A stretch of 64,000 nucleotides of DNA from Bacillus sp. 03113. Its GTDB lineage: Bacteria > Bacillota > Bacilli > Bacillales > Cytobacillaceae. The position numbers and the translations under genes are program-made. The notes beneath the pieces were generated by a model, which saw nothing but the letters and a program-made list of their open reading frames with translations, was not told where the DNA came from and ran no database searches. Each line of letters begins with the position of its first letter. Position 1 is the stretch's first letter. The stretch is taken from assembly GCF_006546985.1 (NCBI RefSeq), contig NZ_VATK01000008.1:124001-188000 (forward strand), in the 5' to 3' direction. This document shows positions 44,583-51,636 of this stretch, piece by piece.

Positions 44583-45998
44583 TTACCAACCGGATGGACG
44601 TTCGCTTGACCACTGCATATCTTTGTCAGTTGCAAATGCTAATGCAACTGCATCGGCACGGTCTGGAGAATCTAATCCTCTTTTTTTCATATCTTCTTTT
44701 CTTTCTAACATGATGCGGCCTTTACTCGTCATTTTGTATTTTCTAGTTGTTAATTGGGAAATAAGTTTTTCATCATTCGGAATCTGAACCGTTGCTGCTT
44801 CTCCTTGTAAATACGCTGATAGGTTTTCTTGCAATCGATCACGAATTGAAGCCCAAATTTCTGTTCCTCTATTTTCGTAATGCTCATCATCGTTTGCCTT
44901 TCGTCCGTTCCCTATCGGAATGACTTCGATAGAAAATGGGAAAAATTCTTGTGAAATTATTTCATTAAGCTGATCCGTAACGCCACCGCCTACACCATCA
45001 TCATCAATCTTGACTTTCACATAACGAATAAAATATTCAGCATGAAAATATCTTGCCGCTTCAATAATGCGTCCTGTGGTGGCTGTAGTACTTTGCTTAT
45101 TAAAACATCTCAAATCAAATATCTTTCCACCTATTCTAGGAGAGATAACGGTCTCATCGTCACCATATCGGGCAACATCAACACCAAGGTGTAATTCGTC
45201 TCCTACAGGATCCAGAATCGTTTCTGTAGCCATTTCAGCCATTTCAAGTGGAATAAATACATCTGGCTCTGATTTAGGAAAGTCTCCATTTACACGGACC
45301 CGAACAACGTCGCTATCTTTCCCATATTTTCGAATAAGACGTTCAATATTTTCTTTACTTGCTCTTGGAGAATCCCAACTTGATACCTTATGAGTTTTAT
45401 AATCTACTCTATCCTTGTGATGTGAATCATAAAAAACCCCACTTGTTCTAGTCGGGTTTCCGCACATCAACAATTTATTTTCTTCACCTGAAAGCGTACC
45501 AAGAATTGCTTCCATGATATCATCAGCAACCCCTGAAGCTTCATCCACCACAAATAACATGTATTCTTCATGGAAACCCTGCATATTTTCAGGCTTGGTT
45601 GCGGTTCTTGCTGTAGCGAACCATCTTTCCTCGTTGCCAATCATATAGACTTTTGTTTTGGTCCATTTGAGGAAATTTTTAACCATTGATGAATCAAGCC
45701 ATTTGGCTATTTCAGCCCATAAAACATCGTTTAGTTGCTGCCTTGTCGGAGCTGTACAAACTACTTTTGGATTTGGTCTGCAGCAAAGATACCAAATTAC
45801 TGCTATAGCTTCTACACCTGTTTTCCCAACTCCTTGTCCAGATCGAACGGAAACAAATGGGTGGTTAGCTAGATCATTTAATACATTTGTCTGCCATTCA
45901 TCGGGGTAGAATTCTAAAACATCCTCAGCAAAAGCGACTGGATTATCCCAATATACATCGATAAGATCAACCAAGACATTGTAAGGAATGTTACTCAT
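44583..45998 (-). CDS. terL: Terminase large subunit
   Basis: 471-residue DNA packaging motor. Walker A SGQGVGKTG (53-61), Walker B LFVVDE with D152-E153, and a C-terminal RNase-H-like nuclease with D in LGVDVARYGDDETV and KIDDDGVGGGVTDQL. It overlaps the small subunit by eight bases. Packaging strategy (cos or pac) is not decided by sequence alone. Confidence 0.95.
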   Translation of the reverse strand: MSNIPYNVLVDLIDVYWDNPVAFAEDVLEFYPDEWQTNVLNDLANHPFVSVRSGQGVGKTGVEAIAVIWYLCCRPNPKVVCTAPTRQQLNDVLWAEIAKWLDSSMVKNFLKWTKTKVYMIGNEERWFATARTATKPENMQGFHEEYMLFVVDEASGVADDIMEAILGTLSGEENKLLMCGNPTRTSGVFYDSHHKDRVDYKTHKVSSWDSPRASKENIERLIRKYGKDSDVVRVRVNGDFPKSEPDVFIPLEMAEMATETILDPVGDELHLGVDVARYGDDETVISPRIGGKIFDLRCFNKQSTTATTGRIIEAARYFHAEYFIRYVKVKIDDDGVGGGVTDQLNEIISQEFFPFSIEVIPIGNGRKANDDEHYENRGTEIWASIRDRLQENLSAYLQGEAATVQIPNDEKLISQLTTRKYKMTSKGRIMLERKEDMKKRGLDSPDRADAVALAFATDKDMQWSSERPSGW

Positions 45999-46764
45999 TC
46001 TCTTTCACCTTTTTACGCTTGTTAACAACCTCTTTAAGAGCATCCACCCATGTATCAGCACCATCCTTTTTATCACCTTTGATGTTTTCTATTTCAGCCT
46101 TTGTTTTTTCAATGTTTAGGCTCATCTGTTCAAGCTTAAGTCGTCTTTCATCATTTTCATGAGCAAACTCTAAAAATTGTTTAATCAAGTTTCTAAGCTC
46201 GCTCATTGCCCTGGATTGAGCATTTAAAAAGGTAGCATGTTTATCCCAAGCAAACTGCAGCTCGTATTCTTCTTCCCAGCTGCTACTTTTGTCTGAGGAG
46301 CTCTGCTTTTCGCGCTTTAATTCTCTCGTCAGATCTTCTTGACTCGATACAAACATGATCTGCTGAGCACGTATTATGGCAGCATATTGAATCTGAATTT
46401 GATCCCATATCATATCTGCAGGTGAATGCTCTTGGATCTGTTCCATAATCTCCAACGTCTCACTAGGAAGAAATTTAGAGAAGAAGCCATGCTTTACTGC
46501 GTTCTGATTTTTCTTAGGAGGACCAGATCCTTCAGCATTTTTATTGCCAGCTGGTGCGCCCCTTTTTCGTTTCGTAACGTTACCTTTGGGTTTAGTAACG
46601 TTACCTTTTAATTGGTCATCCCATTTATCTTGGTTTTTCCACTTCCGAATCTGTGAATCGGATAATCCTAATTCGGCGGCAATGTCTTTTAGCTTCTTGG
46701 TTCCACCACTATTTTTCCAAATCTGAAATGCTTCATCTCGCTTCGAATTTCTCGGTCTCGCCAC
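45991..46764 (-). CDS. Terminase small subunit (PBSX/XtmA type)
   Basis: 257-residue DNA-recognition subunit. The N-terminus has a helix-turn-helix (KKLKDIAAELGLSDSQIRKW, about 24-43), followed by the RKRGAPAGNKNAEGSGPPKK linker characteristic of PBSX-type small terminases, and a helical oligomerisation domain. A short repeat GNVTKPKGNVTKRK separates them. Confidence 0.9.
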   Translation of the reverse strand: MARPRNSKRDEAFQIWKNSGGTKKLKDIAAELGLSDSQIRKWKNQDKWDDQLKGNVTKPKGNVTKRKRGAPAGNKNAEGSGPPKKNQNAVKHGFFSKFLPSETLEIMEQIQEHSPADMIWDQIQIQYAAIIRAQQIMFVSSQEDLTRELKREKQSSSDKSSSWEEEYELQFAWDKHATFLNAQSRAMSELRNLIKQFLEFAHENDERRLKLEQMSLNIEKTKAEIENIKGDKKDGADTWVDALKEVVNKRKKVKENE

Positions 46765-46810
46765 GTCACATCACCGTCCACCTCCGTGTAATTGTTTGTT
46801 TTGGAGCAAA

Positions 46811-46833
46811 ATAAAAAGCACCACAAAGGATGC
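46811..46833 (-). terminator. Terminator after the 123-residue hypothetical gene
   Basis: AGCATCC/GGTGCT-type hairpin with TTTTTATTTT on the minus strand. Confidence 0.65.
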
Positions 46834-46836
46834 TAA

Positions 46837-47208
46837 TTATTGTAAATTTTTAATTGAAAAAGTTAAATTATCCATACTTTTAATTAAATTATTATAACTA
46901 CCTCGAACCCAGGTATTATTTTCATCTCTTCTGGTTAAAACAGTAGATATTTCTGATTTAAAATTTAAATAACACGAAAAAAAATTTTCATATTCTTCTC
47001 TTTGAACAACTTCATTATCATAATAAAATCTACTAGCTTCAACATAATGCTGGTTAGCAAGTATTAAAAACCCTTGCGATATTTGAAATTTTGTATCGTC
47101 TTCAATAAATAATAGAGCTTCATAAGAAGACACAACATCATTAAACAAATTGTCTAATAACCTTTTTAAATAGAAAACATCATCTTTCCCCGTCAGCTTA
47201 TTAATCAT
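46837..47208 (-). CDS. Hypothetical phage protein, single-gene unit 1
   Basis: 123-residue helical protein (MINKLTGKDDVFYLKRLLDN) with no recognised domain. A GAAGGAGTGATAAA site precedes it, its own terminator follows, and a 23-nt hairpin element (47240-47262) lies 38 bases upstream of the start. So it looks like an independently controlled unit inserted beside the terminase genes. Confidence 0.65.
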   Translation of the reverse strand: MINKLTGKDDVFYLKRLLDNLFNDVVSSYEALLFIEDDTKFQISQGFLILANQHYVEASRFYYDNEVVQREEYENFFSCYLNFKSEISTVLTRRDENNTWVRGSYNNLIKSMDNLTFSIKNLQ

Positions 47209-47239
47209 GATAATTTTATCACTCCTTCAGTCTTTCATT

Positions 47240-47262
47240 TCGACAAAAGGAGATCAATTCCT
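47240..47262 (-). promoter_or_regulatory. Repeated leader element, copy 1
   Basis: Minus strand AGGA, seven bases, TCCT, then TTTGTCGA. See also copies at 47900 and 48644. Contains the TGTCGAA heptamer. Confidence 0.55.
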
Positions 47263-47312
47263 ACTACCGTAATAATATAAAATTACAAATATGTGACAAT
47301 ATTATTAAGCAA

Positions 47313-47350
47313 TATAAAAAGCGCCCTTCGTTAGAAAGACGCTCTTAATT
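47313..47350 (-). terminator. Terminator after the 39-residue peptide gene
   Basis: AGAGCGTC...GGCGCTTTTT hairpin. The arm sequence TAAGAGCGTCTTTCTAACGA recurs at 47972-47999. Confidence 0.7.
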
Positions 47351-47360
47351 AATTTAATTT

Positions 47361-47480
47361 TCAACCACCAGATGGGGGATCATCCATAAACAATCCTGTC
47401 GGTGGATCACTTAATTTACTGTCAACGACTAAATCTCCAAATCCACCTGGATCTTTACCAGCAATTCCAGGATCAGCCAT
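47361..47480 (-). CDS. 39-residue Gly/Pro/Asp-rich peptide
   Basis: MADPGIAGKDPGGFGDLVVD, then SKLSDPPTGLFMDDPPSGG. It has an excellent ribosome site (AAAGGAGTGAT seven bases from the ATG) and its own terminator, so it is probably expressed. No signal peptide, membrane segment or known family. Repeated DPP/DPG turns suggest a flexible peptide. Confidence 0.6.
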   Translation of the reverse strand: MADPGIAGKDPGGFGDLVVDSKLSDPPTGLFMDDPPSGG

Positions 47481-47554
47481 TTAAATCACTCCTTTTTAAA
47501 TATGTATTCCCTTTTGTGTATTCTCAATAACTATTAAATGTCCTTTATGAATAA

Positions 47555-47582
47555 AAAACACCCCGAAGGATGCTTAAACTAT
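47555..47582 (-). terminator. Terminator after the 93-residue hypothetical gene
   Basis: GCATCC / GGGTGT hairpin with TTTTTTATTC on the minus strand. Confidence 0.6.
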
Positions 47583-47591
47583 TATTATTTT

Positions 47592-47873
47592 TTATTGTTC
47601 TAACTTTAATGCATTTATCCCTTTTTCCTTTATGTGGATCACTTCAGACCATACAATTGCTATTGCTGTACCATATTTTAGGTCTATTCTCCCTCCTGGT
47701 ACTAATGCATTTTTTTCTAATTCAATTAGATCAAATCTTTCTAATCTTTTTAAGTGAAAAGCTTTGTGATTATTAGATTCAAAACCTATTGCAAACCAAT
47801 TAATTTTTTTATTTTTATAGTCTTTTTCATAAATTGCTTTTAGCAAATCAAGGTCAATTTTCTCTAATTCCAT
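47592..47873 (-). CDS. Hypothetical phage protein, single-gene unit 2
   Basis: 93-residue soluble protein. The pattern KAFHLKRLERFDLIELEKNA followed by a basic beta-hairpin-like segment could be a small winged helix, but this is a guess. AAAGGAGGTAGGG precedes the ATG. It has its own leader element (47900-47922) and terminator. Confidence 0.6.
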   Translation of the reverse strand: MELEKIDLDLLKAIYEKDYKNKKINWFAIGFESNNHKAFHLKRLERFDLIELEKNALVPGGRIDLKYGTAIAIVWSEVIHIKEKGINALKLEQ

Positions 47874-47899
47874 ATCCCTACCTCCTTTAGCCTAAATAT

Positions 47900-47922
47900 T
47901 CGACAAAAGAAGATGGTTTCCT
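47900..47922 (-). promoter_or_regulatory. Repeated leader element, copy 2
   Basis: Minus strand AGGA, seven bases, TTCT, then TTTGTCGA; contains TGTCGAA. 27 bases upstream of the start codon of unit 2. Confidence 0.55.
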
Positions 47923-47964
47923 ACTACTAATTAACTATAAAACAACAAAATTATTACAAAAATA

Positions 47965-47999
47965 AAAAGCGTAATTCGTTAGAAAGACGCTCTTACATA
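47965..47999 (-). terminator. Terminator, near-copy of the one at 47313
   Basis: AGCGT / ACGCT hairpin with TTTTTATTTTT. It shares the segment TTAGAAAGACGCTCTTA with the terminator at 47313, so the two are duplicates. Confidence 0.6.
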
Positions 48000-48007
48000 T
48001 TAAGATT

Positions 48008-48097
48008 AAAAGCCTGGAGTAGGATCGGCTTTAAGCCATTCAAAACGATCTCCTGACACCCATATTTTTCTATTTTTGATTTTCTGGCCATTGTAAC
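48008..48097 (-). pseudogene. Remnant of a small phage gene
   Basis: A minus-strand frame reads RYNGQKIKNRKIWVSGDRFE, then WLKADPTPGF and a stop at 48008, but it has no start codon and is cut upstream by a stop. It resembles the end of a short phage protein. Another frame offers an ATG at 48094 (MARKSKIEKYGC), without a ribosome site. Confidence 0.35.
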
Positions 48098-48119
48098 GTT
48101 ACAGAATGTTTTGGGGCAA

Positions 48120-48147
48120 AAGAAAAGCACCCAGAGGATGCTCTGTT
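48120..48147 (-). terminator. Terminator after the frameshifted gene
   Basis: AGCATCC tct GGGTGCT hairpin with TTTT on the minus strand. Confidence 0.7.
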
Positions 48148-48613
48148 TTACTCTCCTGTTAAGATATACTTTTTCATTTCTTCAAAGGAAGCTTCTCCAA
48201 TTTCTTCAATTAACATTTTGTATTCTTCCTCTTCTAATAATCCTTTATTTTGCAAAACTTTTGCAAGAGCCCTTGTTCTCGTCCAATTATCAATTGCAGT
48301 GTGAAAAAGACCTGTAAAAGATGTCCACTTATTATCCTCTTCTGTATACTCTTTAAAATTAACTGTAAATGAACTTGGAGTATCATCTTCTAAAGTTCCA
48401 ATATGAGAACTTGCCCAATTACCCTTATATGCCTTATATTCTAAATTCAAATCAGGTAATTTTCACATTAATCGAATCATTTGCTAACAAAGCTGAATGC
48501 AAATAATAGTCTCTTTCTCCAATAACACTAAACTTAAATTCAAATTCTTTTTTCTCTAGATCAATAGTTTTTAAATCTCCTTCAATTTGAACGTTATTTA
48601 TGAATATTTTCAT
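48148..48613 (-). pseudogene. Frameshifted hypothetical gene, unit 3
   Basis: The N-terminal frame MKIFINNVQIEGDLKTIDLE (ATG at 48613 with GAAAGGAG) stops early at TGA after SINVKIT. The C-terminal frame continues from PDLNLEYKAYKGNWASSHIG to 48148. Removing one A from the AAAA run at 48460-48463 gives a smooth 154-residue protein (SINVKLPDLNLEY). So the gene is broken by one base, or the base is a sequencing error. Family unknown. Confidence 0.65.
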
Positions 48614-48643
48614 ACCTTAACCAACTCCTTTCGCCCTATAAAG

Positions 48644-48666
48644 TCGACAAGAGGATATAATTTCCT
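48644..48666 (-). promoter_or_regulatory. Repeated leader element, copy 3
   Basis: Minus strand AGGA, seven bases, TCCT, then CTTGTCGA. 31 bases upstream of the unit 3 start. Confidence 0.5.
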
Positions 48667-48692
48667 TTAATTTATTCTAATATGTAATAAAT

Positions 48693-48830
48693 TTTGGAGT
48701 GCTTTTACCTCCAAAGCCCCGCGCTCTATCTCCGCAAACATAAGTGCGTGGGTATGGATTCCCATACTTGACGACAGATCGAGTACGTCTTGATAAGGGA
48801 TAGGCGCTTCTCCCAGGGAATTTAATCCCT
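48693..48830 (-). ncRNA. Candidate structured RNA between the ArpU-like gene and packaging genes
   Basis: A segment clearly richer in GC than its surroundings that folds into many stems. A long-range stem pairs GCGCCTATC (48807-48799) with GATAG(A)GCGC (48730-48721). It encloses three hairpins: GACG/CGTC (48789-48770), GTATGG/CCATAC with a four-base loop (48767-48752), and CGCA/TGCG (48748-48733). Flanking hairpins AGGGA/TCCCT (48830-48815) and TTTGGAG/CTCCAAA (48715-48693) bracket it. Two frames happen to be open but have no start or ribosome site. Whether it acts as RNA or as a DNA packaging site is unknown. Confidence 0.45.
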
Positions 48831-48861
48831 AAGAAAATGTTACCTTTAATGGAAAATTAAA

Positions 48862-48882
48862 AAGGCACCCTTTTTGGTACCT
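48862..48882 (-). terminator. Terminator after the ArpU-like gene
   Basis: AGGTACC / GGGTGCC(T) stem with TTTTTAA on the minus strand. Confidence 0.75.
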
Positions 48883-48888
48883 ATTTTC

Positions 48889-48937
48889 TCTGGATTTTGT
48901 CGGGTTTTTGTCGGAAATTTATCTGGATTTTGTCGGG
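48889..48937. repeat. Helically phased GTCGG direct repeats
   Basis: Two copies of TCTGGATTTTGTCGGG (48889-48904, 48922-48937) with a third TTTTTGTCGG between them (48905-48914). The GTCGG cores begin at 48899, 48910 and 48932, that is 11 and 22 bases apart, so they face the same side of the helix. This suggests a protein-binding array, possibly for terminase or a regulator. Confidence 0.55.
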
Positions 48938-48941
48938 GAAA

Positions 48942-49325
48942 TTATATGATGCCTAAGGAGGTAGCAATATTGGAGATAGCAGATCCTTTCTTTTCATAGA
49001 ATTTTTCTTTTTTTAAGCCTAATTCCATATAAATGGTGATGTCCTTATGCTGCTTTGTTTCAAGGTACTTCATTTGGATAATCTTTCTTTCTATATCATC
49101 GAGCGAGTAATCAAGAGCTCTATCAATCTGCTTCACTTTTAATTCAGCTAAGTTATCTTCTTTTCGAAGAACAGGAAACAGATTATTTACACCTGCTTCC
49201 TGGCTTTCTTTCTTGTTTGCAAGTCGAACTTTTAAAGCTCTATATCTCTTTAATTCTCTTATAACTGTTTGTCGAACTAGCTTTTCATCGATTTCCCCGA
49301 AAAGAGATAACTGTTCAGCTGTCAT
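48942..49325 (-). CDS. ArpU-family late transcriptional regulator
   Basis: 127-residue protein matching ArpU-type phage packaging/lysis regulators: SLDDIERKIIQMKYLETKQH then a sigma-like helix-turn-helix ending KEKFYEKKGSAISNIATSLG. It should switch on late genes that begin just downstream. Its ATG overlaps the stop of the upstream small gene (ATGA). Confidence 0.82.
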   Translation of the reverse strand: MTAEQLSLFGEIDEKLVRQTVIRELKRYRALKVRLANKKESQEAGVNNLFPVLRKEDNLAELKVKQIDRALDYSLDDIERKIIQMKYLETKQHKDITIYMELGLKKEKFYEKKGSAISNIATSLGII

Positions 49326-49450
49326 TTTTTACCCTCCTTCTTGTCAGCTACAAAGCCATTTTTCTTAATACAACGATGGAACATACACAGATTGTCTTTT
49401 GTTAACCAGATACAGCCTTTACAATGGTTTGTCGGCAACTTTACTTTCAT
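49322..49450 (-). CDS. Small cysteine-rich protein
   Basis: 42-residue protein MKVKLPTNHCKGCIWLTKDN, ending in a Lys-rich tail. Cysteines in CKGC and CMFHRC could hold zinc. GAGGTGAT precedes the ATG and the stop overlaps the ArpU-like start by four bases, so the two are coupled. Too small for a family call. Confidence 0.65.
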   Translation of the reverse strand: MKVKLPTNHCKGCIWLTKDNLCMFHRCIKKNGFVADKKEGKK

Positions 49451-49481
49451 CAATATCACCTCGTTTTCGGCAAATAAAAAA

Positions 49482-49520
49482 GGACACTGAATAACGATAA
49501 AACCGTTTGTTCAGTGTCCT
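49482..49520 (-). terminator. Strong terminator after the membrane protein gene
   Basis: Stem AGGACACTGA / TCAGTGTCCT with TTTTTTATTTG on the minus strand. Confidence 0.85.
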
Positions 49521-49538
49521 CCAGAGGGCTGGTAGAAC

Positions 49539-50147
49539 TTATTTACTTTCCATAAATTCTTTTATATATAGGGAAATTAAATCCTTAAGAAAAAATAATC
49601 TTCTTCTGTCATTTTCTATTCCTTTATTCACTGAAACTACACATACCAAAAAAAATACTACAACAAATACTATTATTATAGGGATTATTATTGATAAATA
49701 TTTTAATAACTCCCCTCTAAGAAGCCAATTTACAATTAAGGTTAATGAAAATCCACCAACAAAAGTTATATATAAGGACAAAGTTGAACTAAGATGAGAA
49801 TATTGATTAATGCTATTTAAACAATAACTAAATCTTTTTATTGCATATTTTTCTTCATTGGAAAGAGTATCCTTCTTTAATATTCCTATTAAATCATTTA
49901 TATTTTCTTTAGAAATTTCATTTATCCTTTCAATTGAAGAATAAGTCGTGCTTATTTCTTCTATTAATTTTTCCTTATTATAAGTTGAATAAAAAATAAA
50001 CTTTCCTTTTTGTTCTTTCTTTTCAATGTTTTTGAAAAACCAATCAACACATTTTCTAATAAATTTTAATAAATAAGGAAATAAAGTGAATATAATTGCA
50101 GTTATAGATAGAATCAATGACATCATTATTAGCTGTGTATTGTTCAA
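49539..50147 (-). CDS. Membrane protein of unknown function (possible exclusion factor)
   Basis: 202-residue protein with an N-terminal transmembrane segment (about residues 7-28), a cytoplasmic helical domain (about 45-120) and two more segments (about 125-145 and 150-175). AT-rich. I do not recognise the family. Its start overlaps the XtrA-like stop by four bases and a strong terminator follows. Membrane proteins at this place can be superinfection-exclusion factors, but nothing here proves it. Confidence 0.65.
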   Translation of the reverse strand: MNNTQLIMMSLILSITAIIFTLFPYLLKFIRKCVDWFFKNIEKKEQKGKFIFYSTYNKEKLIEEISTTYSSIERINEISKENINDLIGILKKDTLSNEEKYAIKRFSYCLNSINQYSHLSSTLSLYITFVGGFSLTLIVNWLLRGELLKYLSIIIPIIIVFVVVFFLVCVVSVNKGIENDRRRLFFLKDLISLYIKEFMESK

Positions 50148-50344
50148 AAATCTTCCCCCTCATCAAACTTCACCCTCTTTACTTTACCTTGATGTGTCAC
50201 TATTTTTGTCTCACCATGCACCGGAAGCTCCGTAAGCTTCGCCTTCCCATCACACACCACAATAACAAAACTTCCTTTTTGTTCCATTATATCAATTTCC
50301 ATCCTCATAGTACTAGGATTAATTTCTATGTTTTGTAGTCTCAA
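50144..50344 (-). CDS. XtrA-like phage protein
   Basis: 66-residue protein starting at TTG (50344) behind GGGAGGGATCC; a longer ATG frame lacks a fitting site. The pattern MEQKGSFVIVVCDGKAKLTE and GETKIVTHQGKVKRVKFDEG is like XtrA/YqaO of PBSX and skin. Function is unknown; the gene usually precedes the late regulator, as here. Confidence 0.65.
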   Translation of the reverse strand: MRLQNIEINPSTMRMEIDIMEQKGSFVIVVCDGKAKLTELPVHGETKIVTHQGKVKRVKFDEGEDF

Positions 50345-50381
50345 TTGGATCCCTCCCATGGTATAATTACAGTGTGAGTGC

Positions 50382-50410
50382 CGGGAGAGATCCTGGCTTT
50401 TTATTTTACT
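50382..50410 (+). terminator. Hairpin with plus-strand T-run
   Basis: GCCGGGA gaga TCCTGGC then TTTTTATTTT. There is no clear plus-strand gene to terminate; a short TATAAT-like sequence lies about 20 bases upstream. Confidence 0.5.
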
Positions 50411-50487
50411 TGCGGCCAATTTAATGGCATACCGTTATATGTTACACGCTTCAAAAGTTTCAACTTATTTAATATATTTTTGTCCAT
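50401..50487 (-). CDS. 28-residue phage peptide
   Basis: MDKNILNKLKLLKRVTYNGM, ending PLNWPQVK. It is supported by a very strong AGGAGGGGGATCAG site. Basic and soluble. The RVTYNG segment resembles the remnant at 48097 (RYNGQ), so both may derive from one small phage gene family. Confidence 0.5.
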   Translation of the reverse strand: MDKNILNKLKLLKRVTYNGMPLNWPQVK

Positions 50488-50619
50488 CTGATCCCCCTCC
50501 TAACATGCTAATTTAAACATCTATTTAACAAACAAAACGATTAAAGTCCATCGTAATATGTTAAAATTATACAATTTTTATGTTAAACTATTTTTTGTAT
50601 TGCACTGGAGGTTATTAAT

Positions 50620-50784
50620 ATGGATTTCTTTATCGATTTATTTTGGCTTTTATTCGTTATAGTTTGCATTTTCTTTTTTGTATTCTTTTCGTACAAACAG
50701 CACGTGATTAAGAAAGAACAGGATTATTTAATTAAGCTAAATCACCAAATAATTGATAGGTTAAAAGAGATACAAAGGAAGTAA
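50620..50784 (+). CDS. Small single-span membrane protein
   Basis: 54-residue protein, MDFFIDLFWLLFVIVCIFFF, with one transmembrane segment (about residues 4-24) and a basic cytoplasmic helix. GGAGG precedes the ATG. It is the first gene of a plus-strand cargo block, opposite to the lytic genes. Unknown family. Confidence 0.65.
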   Translation: MDFFIDLFWLLFVIVCIFFFVFFSYKQHVIKKEQDYLIKLNHQIIDRLKEIQRK

Positions 50785-50815
50785 TTAAAGCACTATACTT
50801 TTTAAAACTACCTAG

Positions 50816-50862
50816 TTAGACAAAACAATCAAACGATCATGCGATTCGACTGTTTTGTCTAA
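50816..50862. repeat. Perfect 12-bp inverted repeat
   Basis: TTAGACAAAACA and TGTTTTGTCTAA with a 23-base loop. There is no good T-run, so it may be an operator or a transposon-like scar rather than a terminator. Confidence 0.5.
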
Positions 50863-51019
50863 GTAAATCTACTCTTTTAATGAAATGTACCCGTATACTT
50901 CTTTATCCAACCAATTACCATTTTATCTCGTGGTTAACCGTATGTTCCTTTTCTTGCATCCTCTACGTTACATCCATGGTATAATATGGATGATTTTGTT
51001 AATGAAAGGGGAGAAAAAG

Positions 51020-51490
51020 ATGAATCAACTTGTATTCAAGCAATTTGAGATGACAAGGGAATACTTCAGTAAGATTGTAGAGTCCGTTTCTAAGGAGCAA
51101 ACTGATGTCCAGCCAGATGGTTTTAATAACACAATCCATTGGCATACAGGTCACATTTTAACAACTACTGAACAAACTATGTTTGGTTTTCCTCATGTAA
51201 CAACTCACCTTCCTACGAATTATATGGAATTGTTTGGAACCGGTACAAAACCAGCTGATTGGATAGGTGATATACCTTCTATGGATCAGCTTATTGAACA
51301 GTTGAAAGATCAATTAACTCGTTTAAAGCAAATTCCTATTGAACAGCTAGATCAAGATTTGGATACCCCATTCCTAGGGTGTAAGACCGTTGGAGAGCTT
51401 GCAGGTTTAGCATTAATACATGAAGCAGCTCATATAGGTCATATTCAAGCAATGAAGCGTATGATTGAACATGTAAGTGTTAAAAACTGA
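51020..51490 (+). CDS. DinB family protein
   Basis: 156-residue four-helix-bundle protein of the DinB superfamily (thiol transferase or metal-binding enzymes). Candidate metal ligands are in HWHTGH (residues 40-45) and HEAAHIGH near 135-143. I start at the ATG at 51020 after AAAGGGGAGAAA; a TATAAT lies at 50980-50985. It looks like a chromosomal-type gene carried as cargo in the prophage. Substrate unknown. Confidence 0.85.
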   Translation: MNQLVFKQFEMTREYFSKIVESVSKEQTDVQPDGFNNTIHWHTGHILTTTEQTMFGFPHVTTHLPTNYMELFGTGTKPADWIGDIPSMDQLIEQLKDQLTRLKQIPIEQLDQDLDTPFLGCKTVGELAGLALIHEAAHIGHIQAMKRMIEHVSVKN

Positions 51491-51517
51491 ATATCAACAA
51501 AGTGTTGTATTAGGAAG

Positions 51518-51548
51518 AAAAAACTAGTCTAATAAAACTGGTTTTTTC
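51518..51548 (+). terminator. Terminator of the DinB gene
   Basis: AAAACTAGT / ACTGGTTTT hairpin with TTCTTTT. Confidence 0.75.
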
Positions 51549-51636
51549 TTTTATATACTCTATTACTCTTTTGTTTCCAAGGATAACAATCATTCATTAT
51601 AATAAGTTTACCGACAACAAATTAGAGGTGGATAAA

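Noticed and set aside
46544-46726. Small plus-strand frame over the small terminase start
   Set aside because: Shadow of the terminase gene, no ribosome site.
48676-48829. Two open frames across the GC-rich segment (one reading FPGRSAYPLSRRTRSVVKYG, the other IPYQDVLDLSSSMGIHTHAL)
   Set aside because: Neither has a start codon with a ribosome site and both end without context; the strong secondary structure explains the segment better. A decayed gene is still possible.
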